The translations under genes and the position numbers were made by a program. 64,000 nucleotides of DNA from Siphonodentalium dalli (taxonomy: Eukaryota > Mollusca > Scaphopoda > Gadilida > Siphonodentaliidae): contig CP136068.1 of assembly GCA_032622095.1 (NCBI GenBank), positions 129,525,989 through 129,589,988 of the forward strand. Reading direction: 5' to 3'. The notes beneath the pieces were generated by a model. The model was not told the DNA's origin and did not search any database. It saw only the letters and a program-made list of their open reading frames with translations. Of this stretch, positions 47,029-59,419 are shown piece after piece. The first letter of the stretch is position 1; every line of letters starts with the position of its first letter.

Positions 47029-50000
47029 AGTAGGGCGGCTAAGTGTAAAATTGTGGTCAAATCGTTCAGTTGGTGATACAAGCATGAAATTTGGTATGCA
47101 TGATCAATATATATTACTAAAACAAATTGCTCGACAAACCAATCAAAATGGCCACCGGATTCAAGATGGCCACCATTTTTCAAAATGGCCGCCGCATTGG
47201 TCTTCTACCTAATATATAATATACACTAAACCATTTTCGGTTCTTTCTTTGTTACGATATATAAGTATATCATCCCTTTAAAGGTTGCGTTATCATAAGT
47301 ATGCAAAATTATTATTATTTTTCGGAATTTGTTGATTATTTTCATATTTTTACAGGTTTTTTCCCTCAAAATTCTTCAAAAAATATCTAGATGACTTCTT
47401 TTTCAGCAACTGCAACTATTGTATAGGTCTATATGTGGTATAATATAGATACTTAGTTCATATATCTGTTAACGGCATGCAATTTCTACGCTAATTCTCT
47501 TCTGGAGTTATTGAATTTTGCTAAATGATATGTGCAAATAGGATGTTAACATACATGTGCGAGTTGGTATAGTGTGAGTTAAAATGTTTAAGCTATGCTT
47601 GGTGTTGATATTATTGACAACACAATTGCTAATATTAATAGTGTAATCAATTGTATGCATTTCATATTTGAAGTCATTAAATACTGTTGACATGTCATTC
47701 CATACTTTGTACAAATGGGTCTTCCATAATGTATTGATTATTTTCTTAAGCAGATGACAATTTTCTCTGAAGGAGGAGCACAGACATGGTCGCGATGTGC
47801 TTATGAATTTCTCAGACACAGTTAGTTATGTACTATCTCAAGCTTGTAAATATTATGAAGCGCTACAAATTGCTGGAACAGCAAAAATCATTCGTAAACA
47901 TATGCTTGAACATCATACCAAATATTACATCAAGTTTGAACAAGTATACAAAGTTCTGTACCACAAAGCATTGTGCAATTTGTATGTATGATCGAGCATG
48001 GTGCTGACATCAAGTACGGTAACAGCTTACGAATGGTGCAACATAGTCTGATTTAGCAATCGCGCAGTTATTACAATTAAACTGTTTCTGCTCTAGATAT
48101 AAGGACACATCCTTTTATCATTGCCACTGTCAATACCGTGAAACACCATTCCCTATATACACTGGCATCACTCTGTACGAAAAAGCAAGGAAACGAAACC
48201 TGATTTGACATGTTCTCTGAAAACTGACTGAGTATATCTTATGATCGTGTCATGGACATCTCAAACCAGCTTGGAGATGTTGTTGTTAAACATTATCAAA
48301 CAGATGGAGTTGTGTGTCCACCTATATTGAGAAAAGGCTTGTTCACCACATCTGCTTTGGACCATATTGACCACAACCCTACATCAACTACCAGCACATC
48401 ATCTTTCCATGTTTCAGCATCCGCATCCAGATAATCAAGGTGTGCGGCAACCTATTGACTTCAGTTCTGGAAAAACGAAACAAATCCCACATATTCCGGA
48501 CTCGTATACAAATGTTCCACCTGTCTATTTAACAGATGTAAAGCCAAACCCACCAACCAACACTGGCTTTGGTCTACCTGGTTCAACTTTTTTTCAAAAA
48601 CATTTTCGGCTGGATTATGAGTGGTTGCAAAAGGCCTCGCCAACAGAAGTCGGTAGTACATCAATAATATGGTCAGCTGACATCATGGAAATCAAAAGAG
48701 ATGTCAGCAGTTTGATGTAGCAATAACCTCAATATTATCTATGTTAGCCACAATAAAATATTGCACGCTCAACATTAATGAATCGGTTCAACTTCTAAAA
48801 TCAGAACGGACACCGGTCATTACTGCAGACCAGCCTCTGTATGCATTGGCTAAGCAGATACAATGGCAGTGGCCAGACTTATATGGTGAAGAAAAATATG
48901 TTGTTATGCTTGGAGGGTTACATCTGGAATTGGAAGCTCTAAAAATGGTTCGTTCTGTGCTTCAGGATAGCGACTGGGCGAGTGCTCTCGTAGAAGCAGG
49001 TATATAGCAAGCTCAGGCACAGCAGATTCATTCATCAAAGCTTCATGTATTACAAAAACCCTACAGGCACATCAGATAACAGCGTGTAGTCTTTTCAAAC
49101 TCATGAAATTTGCACACTCATAATACTGCAGTCCGGATTTATCCGATGTTGTTAGTACGCACTCAAATTCCAATGACTGGTATAAAAGTAAAGTGCTGTA
49201 ATATAGTCCACAGTTCCAGTTCTGGAGTTTGGTGCTTGACATTGAATTAGCAATTTTACTGCTGGTTACATTATTTCGAGGAGCAAATTTCACTCTGTAT
49301 CGTGAAGTGTTATCTGAACTAATTCCTTATTTATTTGCTAATGATAACACTCACTATGCACGTTGGCTACCTATTCATCTCAGAGACATGATGACAATAG
49401 AGAATAAACATCCCAGCATAGCAAATGAATTTCACAGAGAAAACTTTGTTGTACACAAGACTGAAAGAAACTTCTCAAGTATGGCAATAAACCAGGCCCA
49501 TGAACAGCACAAGGTTGGCTTATTTCTGATTAATAATGCTTGTAAAAAGGATATCACATAAGCAGCCAACCATCACGAGCAGACAATTGCATATCAAAAT
49601 ACATTTTACAATAATGTGAACAACCTCACAGATGTGATACAAGAAATGGGAAATCCGTTTTCTCATGACTCCATAGACCTCTTGGCATTGGACACCAGAA
49701 ACATTGTAGACCCAGTTAATGCTGAACTGATTCACGTTGTCTATAAGAAAGGCAAGGAATAGTCTGCGTCTTTCGTAAAAGGAATGGGAAACCAAAATAA
49801 ATGTACTTTCTATGATCTAAGAAAAAGAAATTATATTTCAATTTTTCGGTCTTCTCCAGGTGAAATCAAATCAAAGAAAACAAGTACGAAAGATGATTGT
49901 CAACTCTTCTCTCGATTGTTCATTTCTTGTCAGACAAGAGAATGTGACCTTTATGACATTTTTGCACATGAAAACCAGATTTCTCCAGCATCAATCAGTG

Positions 50001-51667
50001 GAAAACTTCGTATGTGCCAGAAATCTCAATAGATGAATACATTTGAAGCAGAGTTAACACTGCCTGAGGAAGCACCAACTGCAGATGCTGTGTTAATAGA
50101 TGGTTCTGACATAATAAATGTTCTTAAACCCAATAGTGTGAACAAAAATGATGAATATGCACAAGACGATGTCATTCCTAAAATACAGACATATTGCCAT
50201 AAATATAAGAGAACTGACATCGTGTTTGACAGGAAACTAGGTCAAAGCACGGAAAAGGAATCAGGAGAAGGGTATCAGGATCTAGCAGAACTCTAGCAGA
50301 CTGGCATAGCTTTCTTCGCGATGACAACAACAAACAGAGCTACCAGTATTTCACTTCCTTGCTGACAAGATCATAACTGTTAATACGGATAATGGCATTG
50401 TTGTTACCAAAGATGAACATGTACAAAGTAACCATGAACTTGATTTGGATATTCTTGCACCATGTACACATCAAGAGGCCGATACACGGATATTTGTGCA
50501 TGCAAAACACGCAGTTATCAACCAAGACAATAGCATCATAATCCAAGCCACCGACCAGGATATAGTGAATATAGCTGTAATTGTATACTTAAGTTTGAAA
50601 GCATTCGGTCATAGAAAGAAATTCAGATGGATTCCGATACATGAGACTGTTTCATCAATAGGCACAACAAAATGTTTTGGAATTCTCTTTTTCCTTGCAA
50701 TTAGTGGATGTGATGTGGTATCTGCATTTCGCAGGAAAGGAAAACAGTCTGCATGGCAGGCATGGAATGTATTTCCAGAAGCTTTATCAATTTTCTCCAG
50801 ACTCGGCAATTCTCGCGTGTCCATCACAGAACATAACAGTAATCGAGAGATTCGTTATAATAATGTACGACCGTTCAAATACATCCAATGACATTAATGA
50901 AGCCAGACTAGATTTTGCACGAAAACAGAAACCATACCATGCTATTCCACCTACAAGGTCTGCGCTGTTGCAGCATGTCAAGCGAGCAGCATACGAGGCA
51001 GGGCATATATATGGGGACGATCATTGACACGTAAACCAGCTAACCCGAGTCCTGCAGATTGGGAATGGGCAGACAATGGCAGTCACTGGGAACCATTTTG
51101 GACGGAGCTTCCACCAATTGCCAAATGTTGCAGTCAGTTGACCAAATGCGGCTGCAAGAAGGCAAATAGTTGGCGATGCACATGCTACCATATTGGGCTT
51201 CCATGCACCACTTTATGCAGTTGTTGCTGCCAAGTTTAAAAGACTCTAAGAACTGATAGTAATGCATGATTATGTGTGTAGCTATCCCAGTACTAACATC
51301 ATATATAGTGTGAGGATAAATTGTTTGAAATTGAATTGAATTGAAGTTATATGAAATTGCCAAAATTTTGAAACTAAGTTGTTACAATATATTGTTACAA
51401 CATACTCAGGTTGTGTTTTAATTTCAATTCAACCTTTAGAAATGAAATAAGATCTCTTGTTTGAGTGATACATCGATAAAATCGGTTAACTTTTCAAAAT
51501 TCGAAAACTGACGTAGCTGAAAATGGTGGCCATCTTGAAAATGGCGGCCATCTTGGATTTTCGCGTGGTTTGTCGAACAATATTGTTTAGTGGCCCATAC
51601 TGATCATTCGTGCCAAATTGCATGCTTGTATCACCAAGTGAACGATTCTACACTTAGCCGCCGTACT
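47029..51667 (+). mobile_element. 4.6-kb DNA transposon carrying a CXC-domain gene
   Basis: Inverted ends of about 160 bp (47029-47190 and 51510-51667) start AGTAGGGCGGCTAAGTGTA and AGTACGGCGGCTAAGTGTA. They agree over 'ttggtgatacaagcatg' and end in 'caagatggccaccattttc'. No clear target duplication was seen. The one coding region inside, on the + strand, fills most of the element, so its product is probably the element's own protein. Confidence 0.7.
47797..51239 (+). pseudogene. CXC-tailed element protein, frame-broken
   Basis: Pieces in shifting frames follow in the order of one long protein: 'GDVVVKHYQTDGVVCPPILR' (48252-48434), 'IPHIPDSYTNVPPVYL' (48367-48720), 'THYARWLPIHLRDM' and 'ENFVVHKTERNFSSMAINQA' (49229-49561), 'LALDTRNIVDP' (about 49680), 'HQEADTRIFVHAKHAV' then 'ISGCDVVSAFRRKGKQSAW' (50445-50891), 'IPPTRSALLQHVKRAAYEAG' (50677-51027), and a Cys-rich tail 'CGCKKANSWRCTCYHIGLPC' (51024-51239). 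This order matches a large uncharacterised protein family common in cnidarian and mollusc genomes. The tail resembles a CXC (tesmin/TSO1) DNA-binding motif. At least six stops or shifts make this copy inactive. The first piece (47797-47991) is less certain. No function is proven for the family; the transposon ends here suggest a role in mobility. Confidence 0.7.
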
Positions 51668-51859
51668 AGTCCAATATGACATTCGGGAGTCCAATATGAC
51701 TTTTTCCAGCACTATCACGTGGCGGCTTTTGCCCAATCGGAAATGGTGTTAGTTAAGGGATGGATAATAATATACTATAACAGGCGCTATAAATAAATGT
51801 TATATCGTGCAATCAATTGCCATATATGTGTATACCATGCATGTAAATACAGGTATACA
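51668..51859. other. Short non-coding spacer
   Basis: 'gagtccaatatgac' occurs twice (about 51668 and 51689). Nothing else is seen. Confidence 0.4.
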
Positions 51860-52440
51860 CGATTTTTTTTATAAATCAGAGACTGCCACACCTACCCATT
51901 ATAATAAGGAATACCGGAATATATTAACTATTATAAATCATAGGCTACCACCTATATCCTTTATAATAAGGAATACCGGTATCTATGAATTATTATAAAT
52001 CATAGGCTACCTTCCCTACCCCTCACAATAAGTAATACCGGTTTATATGAATTATTATAAATCTGAGGCTACCACCCCTACCCCTTATAATAAGGAATAC
52101 CGGCATATATAAATTAGTATAAATTATAGGCGCTATAATAAAAAGTAATACCGGAATATATGAATTATTATAAATAAGAGGTTACCACCCTTATACACCT
52201 CATAATAAGTAATGCCGGTATATATGAAGTATTATACATCAGTGGTACCACACATACCCCTTATAATAAGTAATACCGGTATATATTAATTATTATACAT
52301 CAGAGAATACCACCCCTATTCCTTACAATAAGGAATATCGGTCTATATGAATTATTATAAATCAGTTGCTACAACCCCTACCCATTACACCGGTATATGT
52401 GAATTATTATAAATCAATGATACTATATCCATTATAAGAT
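51860..52440 (+). repeat. Minisatellite, about 65-bp units with ATACCGGTATAT
   Basis: About nine units contain 'taataaggaataccggtata', 'tgaattattataaatca' and 'ggctaccacccctacccct'. Confidence 0.85.
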
Positions 52441-52689
52441 GTGAGTCAGTGACATGCCATGTTCGTTGAGAAATCAAAATACCAAAATATTTACAATTTG
52501 CACAATATTACCAAAGCAATGCTTATATAGATATATCTTTCTTTATAACAAAGAGAGCGTGCGACAAATGACGTCATGTGGGTATTGCCGCAGATAAGGG
52601 GAATCCCCTCATTATTATACCATTAAAATATCATTATCATATCATTTGCATTCGTTACTTCGGCAACTTTCTGATCTCTCGTCACATGT

Positions 52690-52905
52690 ATTAGATTCGA
52701 GTCGTCAAAAATCCGTCGTTTGAAACCAAGACGGATTTCAGACGCATCACCGACGAAGATTCGTCTGAATTGGACGGAGATTCGTCTGTGATGCGTCTGA
52801 CACAGATCTAATTGTTTCAAACGTCGCATTTTTGACGCATTTAATACAACTGTGGGTCTGGTATTAGATTCGAGTCGACAAAAATCCGTCGTTTGGAACG
52901 GGCCT
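52690..52905. repeat. Inverted and direct repeats of AAAATCCGTCGTTTG
   Basis: 'attagattcgagtcg' plus 'caaaaatccgtcgtttg' occurs at about 52691 and 52865. In between, 'gacgcatcac', 'gattcgtctg' and 'gtgatgcgtctg' form inverted pairs. It is probably a small decayed element. Confidence 0.55.
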
Positions 52906-53014
52906 TACCAAGAAATCAACGAACCAGCATTCGAGCATTGCACCACAGACAATTACATAGTAAGTGCGAGTTGTACCGACGCTCGAATTATCAGGTTGTC
53001 TGTTGATTGCTTAA

Positions 53015-53827
53015 CACGTTCGCTGCCACTACGAGTTAACTCGTAGTATACGGTTCCACGGGGACTGCTACTACGAGTTAACTCGTAGTAATGTTCATAC
53101 CACATAAATAATAACACAATCCGCAAGCAATGTTGGTGTATGTGCCAATACATGCCCAACGATCCCATTGATCGATTTTATATGTATAATTACGATGGCT
53201 TGAGATACGATTCCCACAGCGTGAACAGGGGGTGGGGTCCAGATAGCAATCTTGGTAGGATACTCCAATTCACCAGGACCTCTTCTGCACGTCCCTGAAC
53301 CATGAGATACATGTGCAACTAGACCATTTCCGGACACATTGTGTATATATAAAGGAATTGTCGATCAAATCCGGATCAAATGAAAAGTAAACGTGTTATA
53401 AAGCTCCTACGAGATAACTCGTAGTCGGCACCTGGGATGAAACTCACCAGTGGTCATCTCGTAGGTAAATACATATTATGTTGTTGACGTCTTATTCGAC
53501 GTAGTCTGTACCAATTATCATATATAAATTAATTTACCATGTCTTACATACGATGTGCTTGTACGTGTATAGCACTCTTCGTCATCTAAGGCACTGACAG
53601 ATAACTCGTAGCTGGCACCAGGGATGAAACGTTAATAAATTCCGTCACAGGTGCCGACTACGAGTTATCTCGTAGTAGTCTTATAACATGTTTCAGCATC
53701 ATATGACCCGATATTGGCCGAACCATTACTCATACATACGTAAAATATCATCTACTATCGGCAAAACATCAAATCCCATGTCGGCATATGGTATGGAATT
53801 ACCCATTGGTTTTCGGCAGTGAACGTG
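53015..53827. mobile_element. piggyBac-like non-autonomous element, TTAA duplication
   Basis: Inverted ends CACGTTCGCTGCC and GGCAGTGAACGTG are flanked by TTAA (53011-53014, 53828-53831). It contains two copies of the perfect 18-bp palindrome CTACGAGTTAACTCGTAG near the left end and related 'ctacgagttatctcgtag' words near 53400, 53600 and 53660. There is no transposase. TTAA targets are the mark of piggyBac-type elements. Confidence 0.75.
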
Positions 53828-53831
53828 TTAA

Positions 53832-54726
53832 TTACATAACGCAAGCGCGACTGTCTTAACCACAACACGAAACTGTTGCAATTGACATTCTTCTGTGTGG
53901 AGAAATGGGGGGGGGGGGGTCCAACAAAATAAAACTAATTTCGATGAAAAAGCTGTATATTGAACTAATTTCGCCAATGTCACATCGTTTTCTAACGCAT
54001 ACATTAATACAATTTATACTTTTGTAGAATGTTCTGCTATTGGGCTGAACAATATAGCAAGTGGGCACACCCCTCCATGCAACATACATGTATCCTGCGG
54101 CTGGAGAAACATTAAAACATTGACGAAATGAGTTCTATATACGCACGGATGCGGTGACACGCCCCCCAACTTCGGTAAACATATTCAACATTTGGTTGGA
54201 AGTTTCAAACATAACACACCATCATGCAGTTGGAGATTTTGCATCGAAAATAGTTTGCAAATTATTTCAAATTTGATATTTCAACCAATAATGGTGTTAA
54301 ATTGGTCGTGATTAAATTGGCATCAGTTGGAAATTCCTAACCTTACAGGTGTGCCCGGTTAGAGATTAGAAATTTCCAACAGGTGGATAGAGGGTGGAAA
54401 TAGAATTTCCCAAGTTAAGGAAATTGTATAAAGGAGGTGCAGTTATAAATTCCAAGTATTACACCCCAACGGAGACATTCTAGACACGTCCCTGTAAATA
54501 CGTTTTAAATATAACTTTGCTCACTGCAATTCTGATATAGATGGGTCAGCTCTCTTATCTTCATATTTGTTCCAGCCACTATCGCAGAATTGGGCGTTTT
54601 ACTGTTGACCGTCTATGAGGTTAATTTCAACAGAATGACTTGTACAATGGCGAGTTCATATTAATCCCGTGCAACAAATTTAATTAATCGTCCCGTTATC
54701 ACTGGGTTTATATTTTTATCGTCTAA
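53832..54726. other. Non-coding stretch
   Basis: It has a G run (about 53908-53919) and, near 54310, a diverged copy of the GTTGGAAATT repeat seen at 8775-9485. No gene is recognised. Confidence 0.45.
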
Positions 54727-54908
54727 ATTGGATAGATCATCTCACTCGTGTCTTCATAATTAAGACGGCCGGCGTGTGTCTTTTTTGGGAGTGATGAACC
54801 CTACTAAATCGCGCTCCACGCTCGTGAGTAGAGTTTGTCACTCCCAAAAACAAGACACACACCGGCCGTCTTAATTATGAAGACACTCGTTGTGATGATC
54901 TATCCAAT
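54727..54908. mobile_element. Palindromic MITE (about 180 bp)
   Basis: The arms contain 'gtgtcttcataattaagacg' and its reverse, with outer 'ttggatagatcat' and 'atgatctatccaa'. The centre is about 54815. It sits next to the LINE remnant and probably truncated it. Confidence 0.8.
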
Positions 54909-54914
54909 ACTTAG

Positions 54915-55400
54915 TATTGCATATGTTGGCTGCGACCAATTTCCAAGTTTTTTATATCTATCTTGTTGAGTTCTAATTTGAACTAGTCAATGATACCATA
55001 ATTATATGAAATGATAGGGACTGCCAGTCCCATAATCGCCATCACTTTATTTCGTGCATTTAGTTCTGAATGTAATACTTGTCTCACATGCATGGTGTAT
55101 TCATTCACTACCCTAGCTTTCATGTCTGCATGTTTTATACCATCACATTCGTCTAAACCTTGATATTTATAAATATCGGTTGATTCCAATTCTTTTATTT
55201 CTCTGCCATCTTTCAGCTTTATATCACCTAATGTTGTCGCTGAATTCTTGTACAAGGTCTAACTGCTCAGTTAATGCCTCACCTGGGTCACTCGGGTATA
55301 GTTTAATGTCGTCTGTGTGTGAATGACTAATTCGGTGATCACCGTCACTACTCTTGCCTCTATATCCTAGGCCAGGTTTAAAACTTGGCGCAGATGTCAA
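54915..55400 (-). pseudogene. LINE reverse-transcriptase C-terminal remnant
   Basis: On the minus strand, 'HTDDIKLYPSDPGEALTEQL' is followed after a frameshift near 55250 by 'GREIKELESTDIYKYQGLDE' and 'LNARNKVMAIMGLAVPIISY', then an in-frame stop where these proteins have Trp. These are the conserved blocks after the catalytic Asp pair in a common class of metazoan non-LTR retrotransposons. The parts before and after are missing. It is an inactive fragment, cut short by the MITE at 54727-54908. Confidence 0.7.
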
Positions 55401-55674
55401 ACAGCATGGGAACCTAAGCTGTGACCTGTATGGAGATTTTGGTTCTCCACCAAATTACTCTTCTCTCACAAGGTGGTGAATAACTTTCATGTCCCACTCA
55501 CCTTGTGTGTTGACTGCCCACACCTCGGCGACCGATCGCTGCTTCTGCTGGCACGTCCGGTTCTCACAAAGTCTGGTTGTCAAGTCGAGGTATCTCATTC
55601 GGGGCAGGACCCACGTGACCCAAACCCCGGGGTCTCATTTGTAGACGTCGGGGAGTTTCCGTAATTATACTACA

Positions 55675-57069
55675 TTCCCCCTCATTTTCTAAATGTGCTC
55701 CACCCTTTGAATCTATGGGTACTTCAATTTTCTTGAAGAGTTATACCCTTCTATCATGGGTTATCATCTTTTATCATTTTACGGCTTAATTTCCCCCTCC
55801 CATCCTTCGTACGTTTACTATCATTCATATCAATACTAAAAAATCCACCCCCCTTATTATTGTCCACATTTCCCATAATGACCTCCCCCCTTAACATCGG
55901 GCCGCCACCAGCCCTGGAATGTATTAATATCCACAAATATATCACAACATTATAAACTTAACAAGGGGTGGGAAAAACCTCACCAAATCCCCTTAATACT
56001 CAACAGTATATACATTTAGGGAGGGGAGATATCCAGTCAGCAGTGTGCATTATTCCCCCCAACAATATTAACAGGGGCAGTATTCCCCCTCAATGGGTGT
56101 TAGTATCCTCACCCTACGGGGAAAAAACCCCGAACAATCAAATGCACACTGACTATGGTTACTTGCCCATCTGGACATCAAACCCCCCTTGAGGTTGATA
56201 TGTTAATATGGACGGATTTGCATCTAGGGTTGATCTGGCTCATCTTAATTCACTAGCTGAACTACATCTAAATAACTACTAGTGATATTTAGATCAATAC
56301 GACACCTGTTTCAAGGGTGCATGATTTTCAATTCTCATGACTAAAATGCCCCCTCTTCCAACATTCTACCACCAGATTACTTGGTGCTGAGATAATTTTT
56401 ATCTACATCCATATTATATATAACTTTGGTAACCTGTTTGTTATTATGGGAATTCACCCTAAACATGATTATAATATTGTATAAGGTATACCATGTTCGT
56501 GACTCTACTATATGGGGTAATATTCCTATTTTCTTGTCATACCCCCCAGCTTACTAATCCGACTTTGGCTATGAAATACCACTCCGTTTTAATCAAACCA
56601 CCCTGCGTCACTAATAAATCAGTATCTTATATAATGATGCAGCCCAGATCGACCCTATCTTCCGAAACAGATCAATCAATGAGTATGTGTATACATATAG
56701 GTGGTCAGTAGGGTACAGGGATTTTTGTGAAGGGACCAGAGAAACAGATTGTTATTCGTTAAAGTGTAATACCCTATATGACGAGCCACCCATTATACAA
56801 CGGGTATGTGACTCAGAGTGACACATAGTGTCGATCGGTGGAATCCTTAACAATCACGAGAAACGCCACGCCCCAAAAATGTTCTTTGCCAAATTTAGAA
56901 TATAAAAATTAAAGTATGACTTTGCCCAAAAATTTCCAAATAATACCTTTAACCTGGGCTACAAGTGTGACGTTCCCCCAAAAGTTAAGTAATCCACCGC
57001 ATCAAAATTTATAACAATCTCTACCCTTCTCTCCCTTTGTGCAACCTACGGACCAACCTGAGGGGTGCC
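55675..57069 (-). other. 3' untranslated part of the Gypsy element
   Basis: No coding frame is supported. On the minus strand it has at least six runs of five or more G, several in GGGGGA contexts (near 55676, 55790, 55848, 55885, 56056 and 56091), like repeated polypurine tracts. Confidence 0.45.
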
Positions 57070-59278
57070 TCAAAAATGGAAAAGTTTTTCCATATTGAGG
57101 TTAACCCCTCGGATAACCTCCACCGGGGACTTCCCCGACCCACTCACGAGGTTGACCAAATCACCGAGCCTAGACTCAGTAACATACCCAACCTCGGAGT
57201 CGGCCGGGAACTCCGGCTCGTTCCCGGACAGCAAAATCCGATCCAACGGAATTCGACCCACGTAGTTCTGGGAATACAAACGCGGTATCCCCAGAATACG
57301 GGGCGATATGGTGAAGAAAGAGTTCGGAAAATCCCGAAGCCACCTCTCCACCATATCGCCATCACCTACAAATCCACTCAAAATGATGGGTTCGCAGGTA
57401 ATGGCCGAATCCCGCAAGATCTCCCTTACCCGGCAGGCCACGTCCCTGCCTAAGGGGTCCCTCTCGTGCCCTGTTAAGGACACGATGAGGGGCTTGCCAA
57501 TAGTCCGGGCCCAGGATGCCATCTGACCCAGGATGATATCCTGAGCCCAATGGCGATCCCAAGGTAGACGTCGATCGACGCCTACCGGGCCCACAGCATC
57601 TATGAGGGTGGCGACCATGCGGATCTGGGGGATCAGTTGTCCCAGACCCACATGGTGTGGCAATATATCCCGTGGTGGGATTGCCAACGCCACCCTGAAG
57701 CGCCGACTGAGGGGAAGCGGGATACTTCCCAAAGTGCCAGGGCCGATCTCCACCAGTCCTCCACAAGGGAGGACTGTCGGTGGAGTGGCAGAGGGTGTTA
57801 ATCCCCCACCATCTCCTCCGGGGAGAGATCAGCCCTACCACTCCAGTGAAGCCCCCTTTCCAGTCCTAGACTGGCATCCCACAAGAGGAATAGGGTTTCA
57901 TGGCTCCATTCCCCCAGGCTTTACCGTGGTGCGGGTATTGTGCGACCTATCTACGCCCCCCGTACACCCACTCGTGTCCACCTGCATCAGGGGAGGTATC
58001 TCCAATGCAGGACGGGAGAGGGGCTGGTACAACCTAGTTGTGACGAGCCTGTTACCCTGACCCGCCCTCTCGACCTGAGGGGGAGTTCGAGACCCGCCAG
58101 GTTTTGCAACCTTGGCGGGCGGGGAACTCCGCACAGGAACGGCTTTACCCCCCACAGGAGGTACCACCAGTTCCTGCTGTCCTCCGGATGGCACAGAGTC
58201 CCTGGGCCTCGACCTGGGGATTGCTCCCCCAGTCGGTACCCCGGGTCCCGACGCCACCATAGAGGACTCCCCCGTGCCCCCTGCCATGCTCACTACCTGG
58301 CCTGGCTGGGGGCCCGCTGTGCCGAGGCTTGGGAGTTTGCACCCCCTGACCCGCGACACTGCGGGGAGACGGCCGAGCTGAGGCAGGTCTCGTGGCCGGT
58401 GGAGCCCGGGGCGTTACTGCCCGCGGACCCCCACCGACCCCGAAACCGGCCCGCCACAACCATGCTGCCACCCAGCGAAGTACTCTCCAATGAAATAGGA
58501 GAGTAATGTTCGCTGGGTGGGCCAGCACCCTCCCATACGCATCAAAATTGCTGGCCTTAGCTGGGCTGATTCCGAAGGCCCTCTCCAGCTCCCCAACTTG
58601 ATGCCTCATAGGCTCCGAGATAGGGAACGGGAAAGGGCCCTCCCGAACCACCACCCCCGCCAAGGTATCCAATGTTACCTTTAAGGGTTTCACGTAGGCC
58701 ATGAGAGCCGTCCGCTTTTGCTGAGGCTTTGCTAAAGTATGCCTTGCGGACGGCTCCCATAATGCCGACGGGAGGTGCCACCTTTCCACGTGGCGTTGGA
58801 ACTGGCGAGTGACCTCGCCGCACACGTCACAGCGCGAGCTGCCGTGCCGGGTGCCCACCCACCGCCCAACGCCCAGAGTCTGGTGCCGGCCTCCCAACGG
58901 CCCCACATTCTTGCTTCTGCCTCCACCTTTATCCCCGGGTCGACCCCTCTCCCGGGGACCCGATAAGGACCTGTTTCTATCCCCACCCCCCGATTTGGGG
59001 CCCGGGGACGTCGACTGCCACCTAACCCGCCCGGGCTGGGCGGCCACCTCAGCATACGTGCGAGGCCCCTGCCCGAGCCCTCCTCGTCCAGTCGGCCCCG
59101 GAGGCCGGCTGGAAGAGGACCGCCCGACCAAGGATGACCGTCCAGTCCCCGGCGGGTCCGGTATCGAATGCAAGTTGTAGCCCCTCCCGTGAGGGGCTAC
59201 TTGCAACCCATGCTGAAATGCATTTCGATCGCCCGAGCCATATCGGACTCGGGCGACCCCTGGCATTATATCAGCCAC
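57070..59278 (-). CDS. Accessory ORF: C2H2 finger plus TatD-like domain, frame-broken
   Basis: It lies 140 bp after the integrase stop, on the same strand. The first frame (59278-58145, 377 codons) is Gly/Arg/Pro-rich, then has a finger 'CDVCGEVTRQFQRHVERWH' (C-x2-C...H-x4-H) and 'YVKPLKVTLDTLAG'. A shift leads to the overlapping frame 58359-57898. After stops, 57753-57070 (227 codons) follows TatD deoxyribonuclease order: 'AVGPVGVD', 'GKPLIVSLTG', 'ILSGFVGDGDMVERWL', 'FPNSFFTISPRIL', 'IPLDRILLSGNEPEF'. TatD enzymes bind metal through HxH, a Glu, two His and an Asp. Here the HxH position (near 57880) reads S-L-G, Glu reads Pro, both His read Ser, and Asp reads Asn, so no nuclease activity is expected. 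The DNA is visibly GC-rich against the AT-rich pol. Bivalve genomes carry many zinc-finger/TatD proteins of this build, to my knowledge. Whether it belongs to the retroelement is inference. Confidence 0.6.
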
Positions 59279-59419
59279 CCCCTTGTGGGAGATCTGGACG
59301 GCCTTTCTGCCGCCAAAGATCTTTTGGACAATCCCTCCGCTTCCGAGGGATCCGCCCCAGGGGTCCCGTTATTGTCAGTCACTCATTTTGTGTCATTCAC
59401 TACAACAAAATAAACAAAA

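Noticed and set aside
57940-58506. Plus-strand frames of 72-188 residues in 57.0-59.4 kb
   Set aside because: They are shadows of the GC-rich minus-strand accessory frame.
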